Origin: Alistipes sp.
GTDB lineage: Bacteria > Bacteroidota > Bacteroidia > Bacteroidales > Rikenellaceae
Reading direction: 5' to 3'
DNA: 35,256 bases
Assembly: GCA_017555805.1 (NCBI GenBank)
Contig: JAFZFR010000033.1
Coordinates: 1 to 35,256 of the forward strand
Made by a program: the position numbers and the translations under genes. How positions within the stretch are numbered: position 1 is the first letter of the stretch; every line of letters begins with the position of its first letter. Shown one piece after another: positions 1 through 7,729 of this stretch. The notes beneath the pieces were generated by a model. It searched no databases. It was not told where the DNA came from and saw only the letters and a list, made by a program, of their open reading frames with translations.

Positions 1-975
1 AAACCTGAAAAGGTTATTATGCTCGAAGCTACTGCATCGTTCGGAAAGTTTGAGTTCCGTCCGTTGGAGCCTGGTTTCGGTATGACTGTCGGAAACGCTT
101 TGCGACGCGTTTTGCTCTCATCATTGGAGGGTTATGCAATTACGACCGTAAAGGTAGCCGGAGTGAACAATGAGTTTGCCGCTATCCCGGGTGTGATGGA
201 GGGTATGATGGATATCATCCTCAAGCTCAAGCAGGTACGCTTCCTTCGTACGGTAGATAATCAGGAGTCTGAGAAGATCACCGTGAATGTTGCGGGTGTT
301 ACCGAGCTGACAGCAGGTTATATCTCTAACTACCTCTCATCGTTCAAGGTCCTTAACCCAGAGCTCGTAATTTGCCACTTGGCTCCAGGTAGCAAGATGC
401 AGATTACAATCACTATCGGTAAGGGTCGCGGATATGTGCCTTCAGAGGAGAACGCTCCTATCGCAGCAGGCGAGTTGGATGTTCTTCCTATTGACTCTAT
501 CTTCACGCCCATCAAGAATGTCAAGTACTCGATTGAGGATTACCGCGTCGAGCAGAAGACCGACTATGAGAAGTTGAATTTGGAGATTACTACCGACGGT
601 TCGATCCATCCTAAGGAGGCCTTGAAGGAGGCTGCCAAGATTTTGATCCAGCACTTTATGCTTTTCTCTGACGAGAAGATCACAATCAATATGGACGACA
701 CCAGCGAGAACGATACTTTGGATGATGAGGCATTGCGTATGCGCCAGCTTCTGAAGACAAAGCTCTCGGATCAGGACTTGAGCGTTCGTGCGCTCAACTG
801 CTTGAAGGCAGCTGATGTTGATACCGTAGGCGATTTGGTTAAGCTCAACCGCAACGAATTGCTGAAGTTCCGTAACTTCGGTAAGAAGTCGCTCACAGAG
901 TTGGATGAGTTGTTGGCATCACTGAATCTTAAGTTCGGTATGGATGTATCTATCTACAAACTTGATAAAGATTAA
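1..975 (+). CDS. rpoA: DNA-directed RNA polymerase subunit alpha (5' end outside window)
   Basis: RpoA dimerises to nucleate assembly of core RNA polymerase, and its C-terminal domain contacts UP elements and activators. The N-terminal domain shows the conserved block [20 protein letters not shown] followed by [11 protein letters not shown]. The C-terminal domain (roughly the last 70 residues) has the helix-hairpin-helix stretch around [16 protein letters not shown] and [11 protein letters not shown]. The frame is open from base 1: codons before the first ATG at 19 read KPEKVI, which matches the residues before this methionine in Bacteroidales RpoA (recalled, not searched). The true start therefore lies upstream and 19 is an internal Met. 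324 residues are visible. rplQ starts 2 bases after the stop, the standard alpha-operon order. Confidence 0.97.
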   Translation, partial: KPEKVIMLEATASFGKFEFRPLEPGFGMTVGNALRRVLLSSLEGYAITTVKVAGVNNEFAAIPGVMEGMMDIILKLKQVRFLRTVDNQESEKITVNVAGVTELTAGYISNYLSSFKVLNPELVICHLAPGSKMQITITIGKGRGYVPSEENAPIAAGELDVLPIDSIFTPIKNVKYSIEDYRVEQKTDYEKLNLEITTDGSIHPKEALKEAAKILIQHFMLFSDEKITINMDDTSENDTLDDEALRMRQLLKTKLSDQDLSVRALNCLKAADVDTVGDLVKLNRNELLKFRNFGKKSLTELDELLASLNLKFGMDVSIYKLDKD

Positions 976-977
976 TT

Positions 978-1538
978 ATGAGACACAATAAGAAATTTAA
1001 TCACCTTGGCAGACAGGCGGGTCACCGTAAGGCGATGCTTTCAAATATGGCTTCATCGCTTATCCTGCACAAGCGTATCGAGACTACAGTTGCGAAGGCA
1101 AAGGCAGTTCAGATGTTCATCGAGCCACTCGTAACAAAGTCAAAGGAGGATACTACTCACTCTCGTCGTGTAGTTTTCTCATACCTCAAGCAGAAGGAGG
1201 CAGTTACTGAGTTGTTCCGCACAATCGCTCCTAAGATTGCAGAGCGTCCAGGAGGTTACACTCGTATCCTCAAGACTGGTTTCCGTCTTGGCGATGCTGC
1301 TGATATGTGTATCATCGAGTTCGTTGACTTCAACGAGGCTTACACATTCGGTACAATGCCATCTACAGAGGAGGCTAAGCCAAAGACTCGTCGTTCACGC
1401 AGCAAGAAGACAACTGACGCTGTTGAGGACGCTACAGTAGTAGCAGAGAAGAAGGCAAAGGCTCCACGCGCTGCAAAGGCAACAGCTGTTAAGGCTGCTC
1501 CAGTAGCGAAGAAGACCAATGTAGGTAAGAAGATGTAA
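978..1538 (+). CDS. rplQ: 50S ribosomal protein L17 with Lys/Ala-rich C-terminal extension
   Basis: L17 is a large-subunit ribosomal protein lying near the exit tunnel. The first 120 or so residues carry the family signature: [20 protein letters not shown], then [17 protein letters not shown] and the [20 protein letters not shown] block. The remaining 60 or so residues are a low-complexity basic tail rich in Lys, Ala and Thr, making the protein 186 residues against about 120 in E. coli; such tails are usual in Bacteroidota. It is the last gene of the alpha operon, 2 bases behind rpoA, and is followed by a strong terminator at 1579-1610. Confidence 0.97.
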   Translation: MRHNKKFNHLGRQAGHRKAMLSNMASSLILHKRIETTVAKAKAVQMFIEPLVTKSKEDTTHSRRVVFSYLKQKEAVTELFRTIAPKIAERPGGYTRILKTGFRLGDAADMCIIEFVDFNEAYTFGTMPSTEEAKPKTRRSRSKKTTDAVEDATVVAEKKAKAPRAAKATAVKAAPVAKKTNVGKKM

Positions 1539-1578
1539 TTTGCAGCGCTCTTAAGCGCAGCGAAATATATCAACTTCA

Positions 1579-1610
1579 GACCCGTTCCTTTTAGGAGCGG
1601 GTCTTTTTTT
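1579..1610 (+). terminator. Rho-independent terminator of the rpoA-rplQ operon
   Basis: The arms GACCCGTTCC and GGAGCGGGTC form a 10-bp stem (one G-U pair) with loop TTTTA, followed directly by seven T residues. It lies 40 bases after the rplQ stop. A smaller hairpin, GCGCT/AGCGC, sits between the two at 1545-1558. Confidence 0.93.
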
Positions 1611-1621
1611 ATTCAAACCCC

Positions 1622-1726
1622 CATAGGGTGGTAAATTTTTCGTTGCGCTAGGTTTGAAATGCTCACATACCTCAAGTATGCTCCGCTTTCAAACCCTTCG
1701 CGCGCCTAAAATTTCCTCACCCTATG
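1622..1726. repeat. Imperfect 105-bp inverted repeat (intergenic palindromic element)
   Basis: Nested complementary arms can be read directly: CATAGGGTG (1622-1630) with CACCCTATG (1718-1726), an AAATTTT-type block inside each, GGTTTGAAA (1651-1659) with TTTCAAACC (1687-1695), and a central hairpin CATAC-CTCAA-GTATG (1666-1680). The whole can fold into one long interrupted hairpin. A stretch very like its right arm (GCCTAAAAATTCCTCACC) recurs at 11527-11544, so it belongs to a dispersed family. No coding frame is convincing here. Confidence 0.7.
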
Positions 1727-1763
1727 AGATTTTGCGGTATGGGAGTAATGTCCCCGTTGTTAC

Positions 1764-1843
1764 ACACCCGTAACGGGTGTTTCTCATTAACTTAGCTATC
1801 AAAGAGATTATTTTCTGGGCGTGTGGGGCACCCGTAATGGGTG
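1764..1843. repeat. Two copies of a short ACCCGTAA(C/T)GGGT hairpin
   Basis: ACACCCG-TAA-CGGGTGT (1764-1780) and CACCCG-TAA-TGGGTG (1829-1843) are near-identical triloop hairpins 50 bases apart, each followed by TTT. They resemble weak terminators, but no gene ends near them, so I treat them as part of the repeat cluster between rplQ and the EF-G2 terminator. Apart from these repeats and the one at 1888-1960, I see nothing coding in 1611-2074. Confidence 0.5.
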
Positions 1844-1887
1844 TTTTGCATTTACTTTGACGACACAAAAGTCATTGAGAAAAAGTC

Positions 1888-1960
1888 TATCTTCGGTGGC
1901 TGTGGGGGTCGGCGAGCAAAGCTCGCTGAGCCACCGAAGATACGCCTCGAAACGAGGCGT
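1888..1960 (-). repeat. Two-hairpin structured repeat, copy A
   Basis: Read on the minus strand: a small hairpin ACGCCTCG-TTT-CGAGGCGT, then a 14-bp perfect stem (TATCTTCGGTGGCT with AGCCACCGAAGATA) enclosing the inner hairpin GCGAGC-TTT-GCTCGC and a CCCCC tract. The same architecture occurs at 4805-4872 and 10131-10203 with different but still complementary inner stem sequence. On the plus strand the arms are 1888-1901 and 1929-1942, and the small hairpin is 1942-1960. Confidence 0.75.
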
Positions 1961-2074
1961 GTTATGTTGTCGAAAAAGAAAATCATAAAAGTGGTAAAAA
2001 GAATTGATAATTCTTTATATAATTCTCTATTTCTAAAATTACAAGAAGAAAAATGGGAAGAATAAGAAAAGCAC

Positions 2075-2104
2075 AAAAAAACAGCCTGACCATTCGGTCA
2101 GGCT
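2075..2104 (-). terminator. Rho-independent terminator of the EF-G2 gene
   Basis: On the minus strand AGCCTGACC-GAAT-GGTCAGGCT forms a 9-bp perfect stem followed by a run of seven T (plus-strand A run at 2075-2081). It sits 25 bases past the stop codon of the gene at 2129-4291. Confidence 0.92.
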
Positions 2105-2128
2105 GCCTTGTCTATACCTGGTAAAGGA

Positions 2129-4291
2129 TTAATCCTCGTCAGTATCTGTGTAAGCCTTCAAGAGCTTATCCTGTACATCCGATGGCACCTGCTCGTAAGA
2201 TGCGAACTGCATTGTGTATGTAGCAGCACCTGATGTGAGTGATGACAACGATGTAGAGTAACGATACAACTCTGCCAATGGCACGCGTGCGTTCAAGCGG
2301 TCGAAGCCCTTGTCAGACTCCATACCCATAATCATCGCGCGGCGGTTCTGCAAGTCGCTCATCACTGAACCCATATACTCGCTTGGAGTCAATACCTCTA
2401 CATTGTAGATAGGCTCCATAATCTTTGGACCAGCGTTGCGGAACGCCTCCTTGAATGCGTTACGAGCAGCGAGCTTGAACGAGATTTCGTTAGAATCTAC
2501 TGGGTGCATCTTACCATCGTAAACCACAACGCGGATGTCGCGAGCGTAAGAACCTGTCAATGGACCCTCGTCCATCTTCTCCATCACACCCTTCAGGATT
2601 GCTGGCATAAAGCGAGCGTCGATAGCACCACCAACGATAGAGCTGTAGAACTGCAACTTGCCGCCCCAATCGAGGTCATACTCCTCCTTACCCTTGATAT
2701 TAACGGTAATCTCCTTACCAGCAACCTTATACTTTGTAGGCTCTGGCATACCCTCGTAGTAAGGCTCGATAACCATATGTACCTCACCGAACTGACCAGC
2801 ACCACCTGACTGCTTCTTGTGGCGGTAGTCTGCCTGTGCCACCTTTGTGATAGTCTCACGATATGGAATCTTTGGTGCGAAGAACTCAATCTCCATCTTG
2901 TTCTCTGTTGAAAGACGGCTCTTGAGGATGTTGAGGTGATGCTCACCCTGACCCTGGATGATGGTCTGCTTCAACTCCTTCGAGTACTCAACCAGGATTG
3001 TTGGATCCTCATACTTTGCGTCGTTCAACAACTTGCCGAGCTTCTCCTCGTCGCCCTGCTCCTTCGCCTTAACGGCAGCGCGGTAGCGTGGCTCTGGGAA
3101 TACGATAGGCTCAACCTTCACATGAGCGCCAGCGGCAGCCAATGTGTCGTTTGTGCGTGTGCCCTTGAGCTTCACAGCGCAACCGATGTCACCAGCAGAG
3201 AGTTCAGTCACCTTAATACGGTTCTTACCTGCAACTGCGAAAATCTGTGACAACTTCTCCTTATTGCCTGTGCGGCTGTTCACGAGCTCCATACCCTCGG
3301 TAATCTTACCACGAACTACGCGGAAGTAAGTAATCTCACCGATATGCTGCTCAATCTGGCTCTTGAATACGAATACCACTGTTGGCTGTGATGCGTCAGC
3401 CGCCAACTCCTCGCCCTCGATAGATACGAACTTTGGAGCAACGGTAGGAGTAGTAGGACCTGGCGCTACATTGATGATGAACTCCATCAAACGCTTTGTA
3501 CCGATGTCGCGCTTTGCCGAGCAGCAGAAGATAGGCATAACCTCGCGGTTAGCAACGCCGAGTTTCAAGCCTGAACGGATATCGTCCTGTGTGAGGGCGC
3601 CCTTCTCGAAGTAGAGCTCCATCAATGCGTCATCATATACGGCAGCAGCCTCTGAAAGCTCCTGGTTGAGTGCCAAAGCGTACTCCATCTGATCCTCTGG
3701 GATATCCAACTCCTCGCGAGTACCATTCTCGTCGGTGAAGCGGTACATCTTCATCATCAATACATCGATGAAAGCGGTGAAGCCAGGACCAACCTCTACT
3801 GGGTACTGTACGATGACTGGCTTAACGCGTGATGCCGCGCGAAGACCCTCAATCATATTGTCGAAGTTAGCCTTGTCGCCGTCCAACTGGTTGATAACAC
3901 CAATCAAAGGCTTGTTCAAGATGCGAGCGTAGCGTGACTGAATCTCGTCACCCACCTGCCAGCCGTTCTGTGCATTCATCACGAGGATACCAACATCACC
4001 CACCTTGAATGCTGAATATAAGTTACCGCAGAAGTCGTCTGAACCTGGACAGTCGATAATGTTGAGTTTACGACCCATAAACTCTGTGAAGAGAGTAGTC
4101 GCATAGATCGAACGCTTGTATTCGTGCTCGATATCGGTGTTGTCCGAGAGAGTGTTATTTGTTTCGATGCTACCTCTGCGGTCGATGACCTTGCCTTCGT
4201 AAGCCATCGCCTCGGCAAGGGTAGTCTTACCCGCACCTGGGGCTCCAATAAGAACGATGTTCTTAATTTCCATTGCTGAATAATTTTTCAT
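2129..4291 (-). CDS. fusA2: Elongation factor G paralogue (EF-G2), GTPase-deficient type
   Basis: An EF-G-like ribosomal translocase of 720 residues with the full domain layout. The P-loop is GAPGAGKTT (residues 16-24). The G3 motif reads DCPGSDD (80-86) where canonical EF-G has DTPGHVD, so the catalytic histidine is replaced by Ser84. The G4 motif is NQLD (134-137) instead of NKxD. Domain IV contains the conserved stretch YRHKKQSGGAGQFGEV and later LTGSYARD. These substitutions match, from memory, the EF-G2 family of gut Bacteroides, reported to support translation without GTP hydrolysis and to matter during carbon limitation in the gut. The start at 4291 rather than Met7 is chosen because the N-terminus then aligns with the Bacteroides protein. 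Single-gene unit with its own terminator at 2075-2104. Confidence 0.93.
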   Translation of the reverse strand: MKNYSAMEIKNIVLIGAPGAGKTTLAEAMAYEGKVIDRRGSIETNNTLSDNTDIEHEYKRSIYATTLFTEFMGRKLNIIDCPGSDDFCGNLYSAFKVGDVGILVMNAQNGWQVGDEIQSRYARILNKPLIGVINQLDGDKANFDNMIEGLRAASRVKPVIVQYPVEVGPGFTAFIDVLMMKMYRFTDENGTREELDIPEDQMEYALALNQELSEAAAVYDDALMELYFEKGALTQDDIRSGLKLGVANREVMPIFCCSAKRDIGTKRLMEFIINVAPGPTTPTVAPKFVSIEGEELAADASQPTVVFVFKSQIEQHIGEITYFRVVRGKITEGMELVNSRTGNKEKLSQIFAVAGKNRIKVTELSAGDIGCAVKLKGTRTNDTLAAAGAHVKVEPIVFPEPRYRAAVKAKEQGDEEKLGKLLNDAKYEDPTILVEYSKELKQTIIQGQGEHHLNILKSRLSTENKMEIEFFAPKIPYRETITKVAQADYRHKKQSGGAGQFGEVHMVIEPYYEGMPEPTKYKVAGKEITVNIKGKEEYDLDWGGKLQFYSSIVGGAIDARFMPAILKGVMEKMDEGPLTGSYARDIRVVVYDGKMHPVDSNEISFKLAARNAFKEAFRNAGPKIMEPIYNVEVLTPSEYMGSVMSDLQNRRAMIMGMESDKGFDRLNARVPLAELYRYSTSLSSLTSGAATYTMQFASYEQVPSDVQDKLLKAYTDTDED

Positions 4292-4340
4292 ATTCTTCGA
4301 AGTTTTATTTTAGGTTTTACTTTAATAGGTCGGTTTTAGG

Positions 4341-4404
4341 GCCCATCGTTTGCTATGGGCGTTCAAAATATAAAGTTACGAAGATTTTTTTAATCTCCAA
4401 CAAA
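4341..4404 (-). promoter_or_regulatory. Probable promoter and leader hairpin of EF-G2
   Basis: On the minus strand TAACTTTA (4378-4371) matches the -7 box TAnnTTTG except in the last base, and TTTG (4404-4401) lies 22 bp upstream, slightly longer than the usual 19-21. The presumed leader contains a hairpin with arms GCCCAT/ATGGGC (4341-4360), 50 bases before the start codon. A regulated leader would fit a carbon-controlled gene, but no regulator site can be named from sequence. Confidence 0.4.
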
Positions 4405-4600
4405 AAATCGCAAAAAATCATAAAGATTCCCGCATAAATTAAAATTTATGGGAAGTTTGGGGTTGAAATTTCAAATTTAAGTATTGTATGGCGGGTTTGT
4501 GAAAATTATTCATCACTCGGCAACACCTTTATTATAATAGACGAGGCGGGGTTTTCGGGCGAGGAGGTGGAGGGTGGCGAAATGGTGGAAGAATAAAAAT

Positions 4601-4783
4601 CGGAATTATATACATTAGTGTTGTAGTATTATAATTATGTCATTACCCGACACCCAAAGGGTGGCGAAGGTAATCCTCCAGACAATAAAAGCATTGCTGT
4701 GAATTTACGGGAGGATCCCCATCGCCTTGCTGTGCAAGTCGGGGGATGACGATATGATAACTACACTAAACTATATAATTCCG
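4601..4783. mobile_element. MITE-like 183-bp palindromic element without coding capacity
   Basis: The ends are inverted copies: CGGAATTATATA at 4601-4612 and its complement ending at 4783, with similarity running on through TTAGTGT. Inside, about 41 bases from GTCATTACCCGAC (around 4638) pair with the arm ending GTCGGGGGATGAC (around 4750) at roughly 29 of 41 positions by my count. Each arm carries its own triloop hairpin (CACCC-AAA-GGGTG; CTTGC-TGT-GCAAG). The outer flanks AAAAA/TTTTT continue the symmetry. No clear target-site duplication was seen and no transposase lies in the window. The rest of 4292-5001 holds the EF-G2 leader, the repeats listed below and a terminator. Confidence 0.65.
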
Positions 4784-4804
4784 TTTTTGTTTTATAACAA
4801 TCAA

Positions 4805-4872
4805 TACGCCTCGTGTGCGAGGCGTATCTTCGTGGGTATGGCGCAAAGCGCCCCCCGCTACCCACGAAGATA
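4805..4872 (+). repeat. Two-hairpin structured repeat, copy B
   Basis: Hairpin 1 is TACGCCTCG-TGTG-CGAGGCGTA (4805-4826). Hairpin 2 has the 14-bp perfect stem TATCTTCGTGGGTA / TACCCACGAAGATA (4825-4838 and 4859-4872) enclosing GGCGC-AAA-GCGCC followed by a C tract. Same plan as copies A and C, sharing the outer TATCTTCG but not the inner stem bases. Confidence 0.75.
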
Positions 4873-4912
4873 ATATGCACGCAAAAAATAGGGTCGCATC
4901 TCTGCAACCCTT

Positions 4913-4944
4913 AATTTTGAATTTTGAATTCTGAATTTTGAATT
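4913..4944 (-). repeat. AT-rich AATTCAAAATT-type repeat, reverse copy
   Basis: The reverse complement of 4913-4944 matches bases 5 to 36 of the 36-bp repeat at 10090-10125 and 11474-11509 at 31 of 32 positions by eye. It lies downstream of the M28 peptidase in sense orientation, just past its terminator. Confidence 0.7.
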
Positions 4945-4947
4945 AAC

Positions 4948-4973
4948 AAAAAAGGCTGCCCGTGGGCAACCTT
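4948..4973 (-). terminator. Rho-independent terminator downstream of the M28 peptidase
   Basis: On the minus strand AAGGTTGCC-CACG-GGCAGCCTT gives a 9-bp stem (one G-U) followed by a T run (plus-strand A run at 4948-4953). It is 28 bases beyond the stop at 5002. Confidence 0.88.
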
Positions 4974-5001
4974 TTCTATAAAAATATCAACGATAAAAAC
5001 T

Positions 5002-6519
5002 CTACTTATAAATCTCCTCGCGAGGCAACTTCTTGTCGAGGTTGGCTGTGCCGAGAACCATAATGGCGAGGGCTGTGGCGGCCTGCTCCTGATACTCGGC
5101 GATGCTCTTTTGGTAGGTGTCACGCTCGGTGTGCCAAATCTCGCCGTACTCAAATCCGTAGCCCTTTGGGTCAGTCCACTCATACATCTGCAGGGTAGGG
5201 ATTCCCTCCACCGCGAATGTCGATGAGTCGTTTCCACCGAGGTTCTTTGGCTTGTCACGAGGCTGGAGTTCGTTAATCTTGAAGCCGTACTCTGGGTACA
5301 ACTCGCGCAACGGCTCCGAAATCTTCTCATACTCCTTCACCAGCGACTTTGGTGCCGAGAAGCCAGTGTAAGGCATAGGGCCGCCGTCGCGGTTGAACAT
5401 ATTTGAAATCTTATCCTTCATCTCGGGGTGTGCCTTCAACCACGCCTGCGAGCCGAGCAAGCCGAACTCCTCGGCAGCGAAGAGCACAAAGATGATTGTG
5501 CGGTCAGGCTTCGCACCCGACATCGCAATCATTCTCGCAGCCTCCATCACAGCCGATACGCCCGAGCCGCAATCCACGCCACCCGTAGCCACATCGTATG
5601 AGTCGAGGTGAGCACCCACGATAATATACTCATCGGGATACTTCGCGCCCTTGATTGTCGCCACAACATTGTTGTAAGCCACAGGACCTATCTTAAAGTA
5701 GTTGCGGATGTCGAACTCCAGCTGCACATTTCTTCTTTCGCGCGCCATACGGTAGATGTGGTCAAACTGATGCTCATCAAGGATGATGTTTGGCACTGTA
5801 GGCAGAGAGTCGAAAGGAATCTTCTCGCGGATGACATCGCGGTCGTAGAGCGCTGTGAGGGGTACAGAGCCCTTCTGCACAAAGCCCAGAATACCCGCCT
5901 CGACCATCTGGTTGTAGAACAGAGGCGCGGTGTCGTCGTCGATATACTTCTTCTCGCCGTCCTCGCCTGCGTGCTCACGATTCCACTTCGCCGCCTCGGC
6001 ATTCTTGGCGATAATCTGCTCGCGTCGCTCGTCCCACTCCTTGCCGTAGCCGAATGACCAGCCGCGGTTGTGTCCGTTCAGCAGCACCCACGAGCCCTTG
6101 AGCAGATGTTTTACGCGGTTTACCTGCTCCTGTGTGCGTGGCTCGATAACCACATGACCACGCTGTGGGCCCTTCGTTCCTGCGGTGTAGGATGGTGTGG
6201 CGAAGTGGAGCGGCATATGCTCCTCGCCAGTCATCTGACCCCACCAACCGCCACGGTTGAAGCCCACGCTCAACTCGCCCGCCTTCTCTACGGCAACCTC
6301 ATAGCCCCACTGCTCGAAGCAGCGCACAGCCCAGTCGGCGGCGTTGTCGCAGGCGTCAGAGCCCGCTGGGCGACCTCCAAAGCGGTTGCACAATATGTCG
6401 AGATGCTGCATCGTGCGGTTATCCTCACGCGCCATCTCCACAATCTTCTTCACTGCGGCACTCTGCGCCCAACCAAGCGTTGGCAATAAGGCGAGTGCCA
6501 GGATAATAAGTCTCTTCAT
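5002..6519 (-). CDS. Secreted M28 family zinc metallopeptidase
   Basis: A predicted exported di-zinc aminopeptidase or carboxypeptidase of 505 residues. Residues 1-19 (MKRLIILALALLPTLGWAQ) are a signal peptide. A PA-type insert domain fills roughly 100-260, and the M28 catalytic domain follows. Candidate metal and catalytic residues are His304 and Asp306 (GAHLDSYD), Asp316 (DCGSG; the family usually has D-N/D-x-SG, so Cys317 is a variation next to the ligand), Glu350/Glu351 (AAEEFGLLGS), Asp378 (NRDGG) and a late His in EIWHTERDTY. The start at 6519 is chosen over an upstream in-frame Met at 6579 because the signal peptide begins there and 6535-6569 is the terminator of the preceding kinase gene. 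The DNA of the signal peptide is nearly repeated at 9474. The substrate (peptides, amino acid N-conjugates) cannot be told. Confidence 0.9.
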   Translation of the reverse strand: MKRLIILALALLPTLGWAQSAAVKKIVEMAREDNRTMQHLDILCNRFGGRPAGSDACDNAADWAVRCFEQWGYEVAVEKAGELSVGFNRGGWWGQMTGEEHMPLHFATPSYTAGTKGPQRGHVVIEPRTQEQVNRVKHLLKGSWVLLNGHNRGWSFGYGKEWDERREQIIAKNAEAAKWNREHAGEDGEKKYIDDDTAPLFYNQMVEAGILGFVQKGSVPLTALYDRDVIREKIPFDSLPTVPNIILDEHQFDHIYRMARERRNVQLEFDIRNYFKIGPVAYNNVVATIKGAKYPDEYIIVGAHLDSYDVATGGVDCGSGVSAVMEAARMIAMSGAKPDRTIIFVLFAAEEFGLLGSQAWLKAHPEMKDKISNMFNRDGGPMPYTGFSAPKSLVKEYEKISEPLRELYPEYGFKINELQPRDKPKNLGGNDSSTFAVEGIPTLQMYEWTDPKGYGFEYGEIWHTERDTYQKSIAEYQEQAATALAIMVLGTANLDKKLPREEIYK

Positions 6520-6534
6520 CTTCCTAACCAATAT

Positions 6535-6569
6535 AAAAAAGTGGTTGCCCGAATACTTCAGACAACCAC
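6535..6569 (-). terminator. Rho-independent terminator of the ROK kinase gene
   Basis: On the minus strand a 13-bp stem (GTGGTTGTCTGAA with TTCGGGCAACCAC, including G-U pairs) closes on a 3-base loop and is followed by six T residues. It stands between the ROK kinase stop (6589) and the M28 start (6519), so the peptidase probably depends on read-through or its own promoter. Confidence 0.9.
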
Positions 6570-6588
6570 CTGAAATCAATCTATGTGA

Positions 6589-7596
6589 TTATTTCTGCTT
6601 CTGCCAGATAAGGGCTGATGAGCCGAGGATAGCGGCATTCTTGCCCTCGATGCCTGAAGGCAACAACTCAACCTTGTTCTTGAACATAGGCAACATATTC
6701 TCCTCCATATACCACTTTGTTGGCTCGAAGATGTGCTTGCCAGCCTTTGCCAAACCACCGAAGAGGATGATAGCCTTTGGTGATGTTGTGGCAACCAGGT
6801 CAGCCAATGCCTTACCCAAAACCTCGCCAGTGTAGCGGAATGCCTCCTTTGCGATAGCGTCGCCCTTGTCAGCGGCGATTGAGAGCATCACAGCCTCGAA
6901 CTTTGAGAATGGAGTGTCGCGCAACTCGCTGTCGCAGTTCATCTTTGCCATCAACTCAAACGCTGTACGCTTGATACCAGTAGCCGATGCGTAAGCCTCC
7001 AGGCAACCACGGCGACCGCAACCGCACTCACGACCTGTAACACGGCTGTCAACCATAATGTGGCCATACTCGCCAGCGAAACCATCGTGACCGTAAATCA
7101 TCTCGCCGTTGCTCACGATACCTGAGCCGAGACCTGTACCGAGTGTGATAACAACATAGTCGTCCATACCCTTTGCGCTACCGAACACGCCCTCGCCGAT
7201 AGCAGCAGCGTTAGCGTCGTTGGTGATGAGCACCTGAACACCTGGGAAATACTTCTTTACATCGTCAACGAAGTAGAACATACGGCGGCTCTCGTCTGGA
7301 TTAGGCTCGTCGTCGCGGAACTTCCAGAGGTTTGCTGGAGTCTCGATAGTACCCTTGTGGTAGTTTGCGTTAGGTGCGCCGATACCGATACCAATCAACT
7401 CGAAGTCGAACGATACGCTGCTGATGAGCGCCTTCATCGACTCGCACAAAGTCTTTACATAGTTCTCGTAATCGTCAAATTTCTTGTATCTCTCGGTTGA
7501 GATTGCTGACTCACAGAAGATGGTACCCTCCTCATCAACCAAACCGAATGCTGTATTTGTACCGCCAATGTCGATACCCATTGCTAATTTTTTCAT
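6589..7596 (-). CDS. ROK family sugar kinase (glucokinase-like)
   Basis: Cytoplasmic ATP-dependent hexose kinase of the ROK family, 335 residues. It has the phosphate-binding start GIDIGGTNTAFGLV (7-20), the GIGIGAPN motif, the catalytic-base region TNDANAAAIGE, the second phosphate loop LGTGLGSG, and the ROK zinc site made of GHIMV plus CGCGRRGCLEAYAS. All key residues seem intact, so it should be active. Glucose, mannose or N-acetylated hexoses are all possible substrates and sequence alone does not decide. Its start follows a good Bacteroidota promoter at 7652-7683, and it is transcribed towards the M28 peptidase with a terminator between. Confidence 0.9.
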   Translation of the reverse strand: MKKLAMGIDIGGTNTAFGLVDEEGTIFCESAISTERYKKFDDYENYVKTLCESMKALISSVSFDFELIGIGIGAPNANYHKGTIETPANLWKFRDDEPNPDESRRMFYFVDDVKKYFPGVQVLITNDANAAAIGEGVFGSAKGMDDYVVITLGTGLGSGIVSNGEMIYGHDGFAGEYGHIMVDSRVTGRECGCGRRGCLEAYASATGIKRTAFELMAKMNCDSELRDTPFSKFEAVMLSIAADKGDAIAKEAFRYTGEVLGKALADLVATTSPKAIILFGGLAKAGKHIFEPTKWYMEENMLPMFKNKVELLPSGIEGKNAAILGSSALIWQKQK

Positions 7597-7651
7597 AACT
7601 CTTAAGGTTCTTTATTGTTAAAAATTAATGTTTATACTGTAGTTGGTTTGT

Positions 7652-7683
7652 CAAAGTTAATGATAAAATTCTTTTTCTTCAAA
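7652..7683 (-). promoter_or_regulatory. Bacteroidota-type promoter of the ROK kinase gene
   Basis: On the minus strand TAACTTTG (7659-7652) is a perfect -7 box (TAnnTTTG), and TTTG (7683-7680) lies 20 bp upstream, the consensus spacing for the primary sigma factor of this phylum. The start codon is 56 bases downstream. Confidence 0.8.
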
Positions 7684-7691
7684 CTTTTTAT

Positions 7692-7699
7692 TAAATTTG
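7692..7699 (+). promoter_or_regulatory. Possible -7 box for the polyprenyl synthase gene
   Basis: TAAATTTG fits TAnnTTTG and stands 30 bases before the ATG at 7730. No TTTG is present at the proper distance upstream, so support is partial. It would be divergent from the ROK kinase promoter. Confidence 0.4.
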
Positions 7700-7729
7700 G
7701 GGCATTAACACCGAAAAAATTTTCTTACG

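Noticed and set aside
19-975. Start of rpoA at the first ATG (19)
   Set aside because: Codons from base 1 are in frame and read KPEKVI, as expected for residues preceding this Met in Bacteroidales RpoA, so the gene begins before the window.
1764-1780. Second terminator for rplQ
   Set aside because: It is over 200 bases past the stop, after a strong terminator, and occurs twice as part of a repeat cluster.
1841-2065. A 74-residue open frame in the gap after rplQ
   Set aside because: It runs straight through the structured repeat copy A, and its residues come from the hairpin arms. No start signal.
4805-4872. Possible CRISPR array, because similar units recur in the window
   Set aside because: Copies are kilobases apart, in both orientations, with varying sequence and no regular spacers or cas genes.
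5002-6579. Longer version of the M28 gene starting at 6579
   Set aside because: The extra 20 residues would be translated from the terminator hairpin of the upstream kinase gene. The signal peptide begins at 6519.
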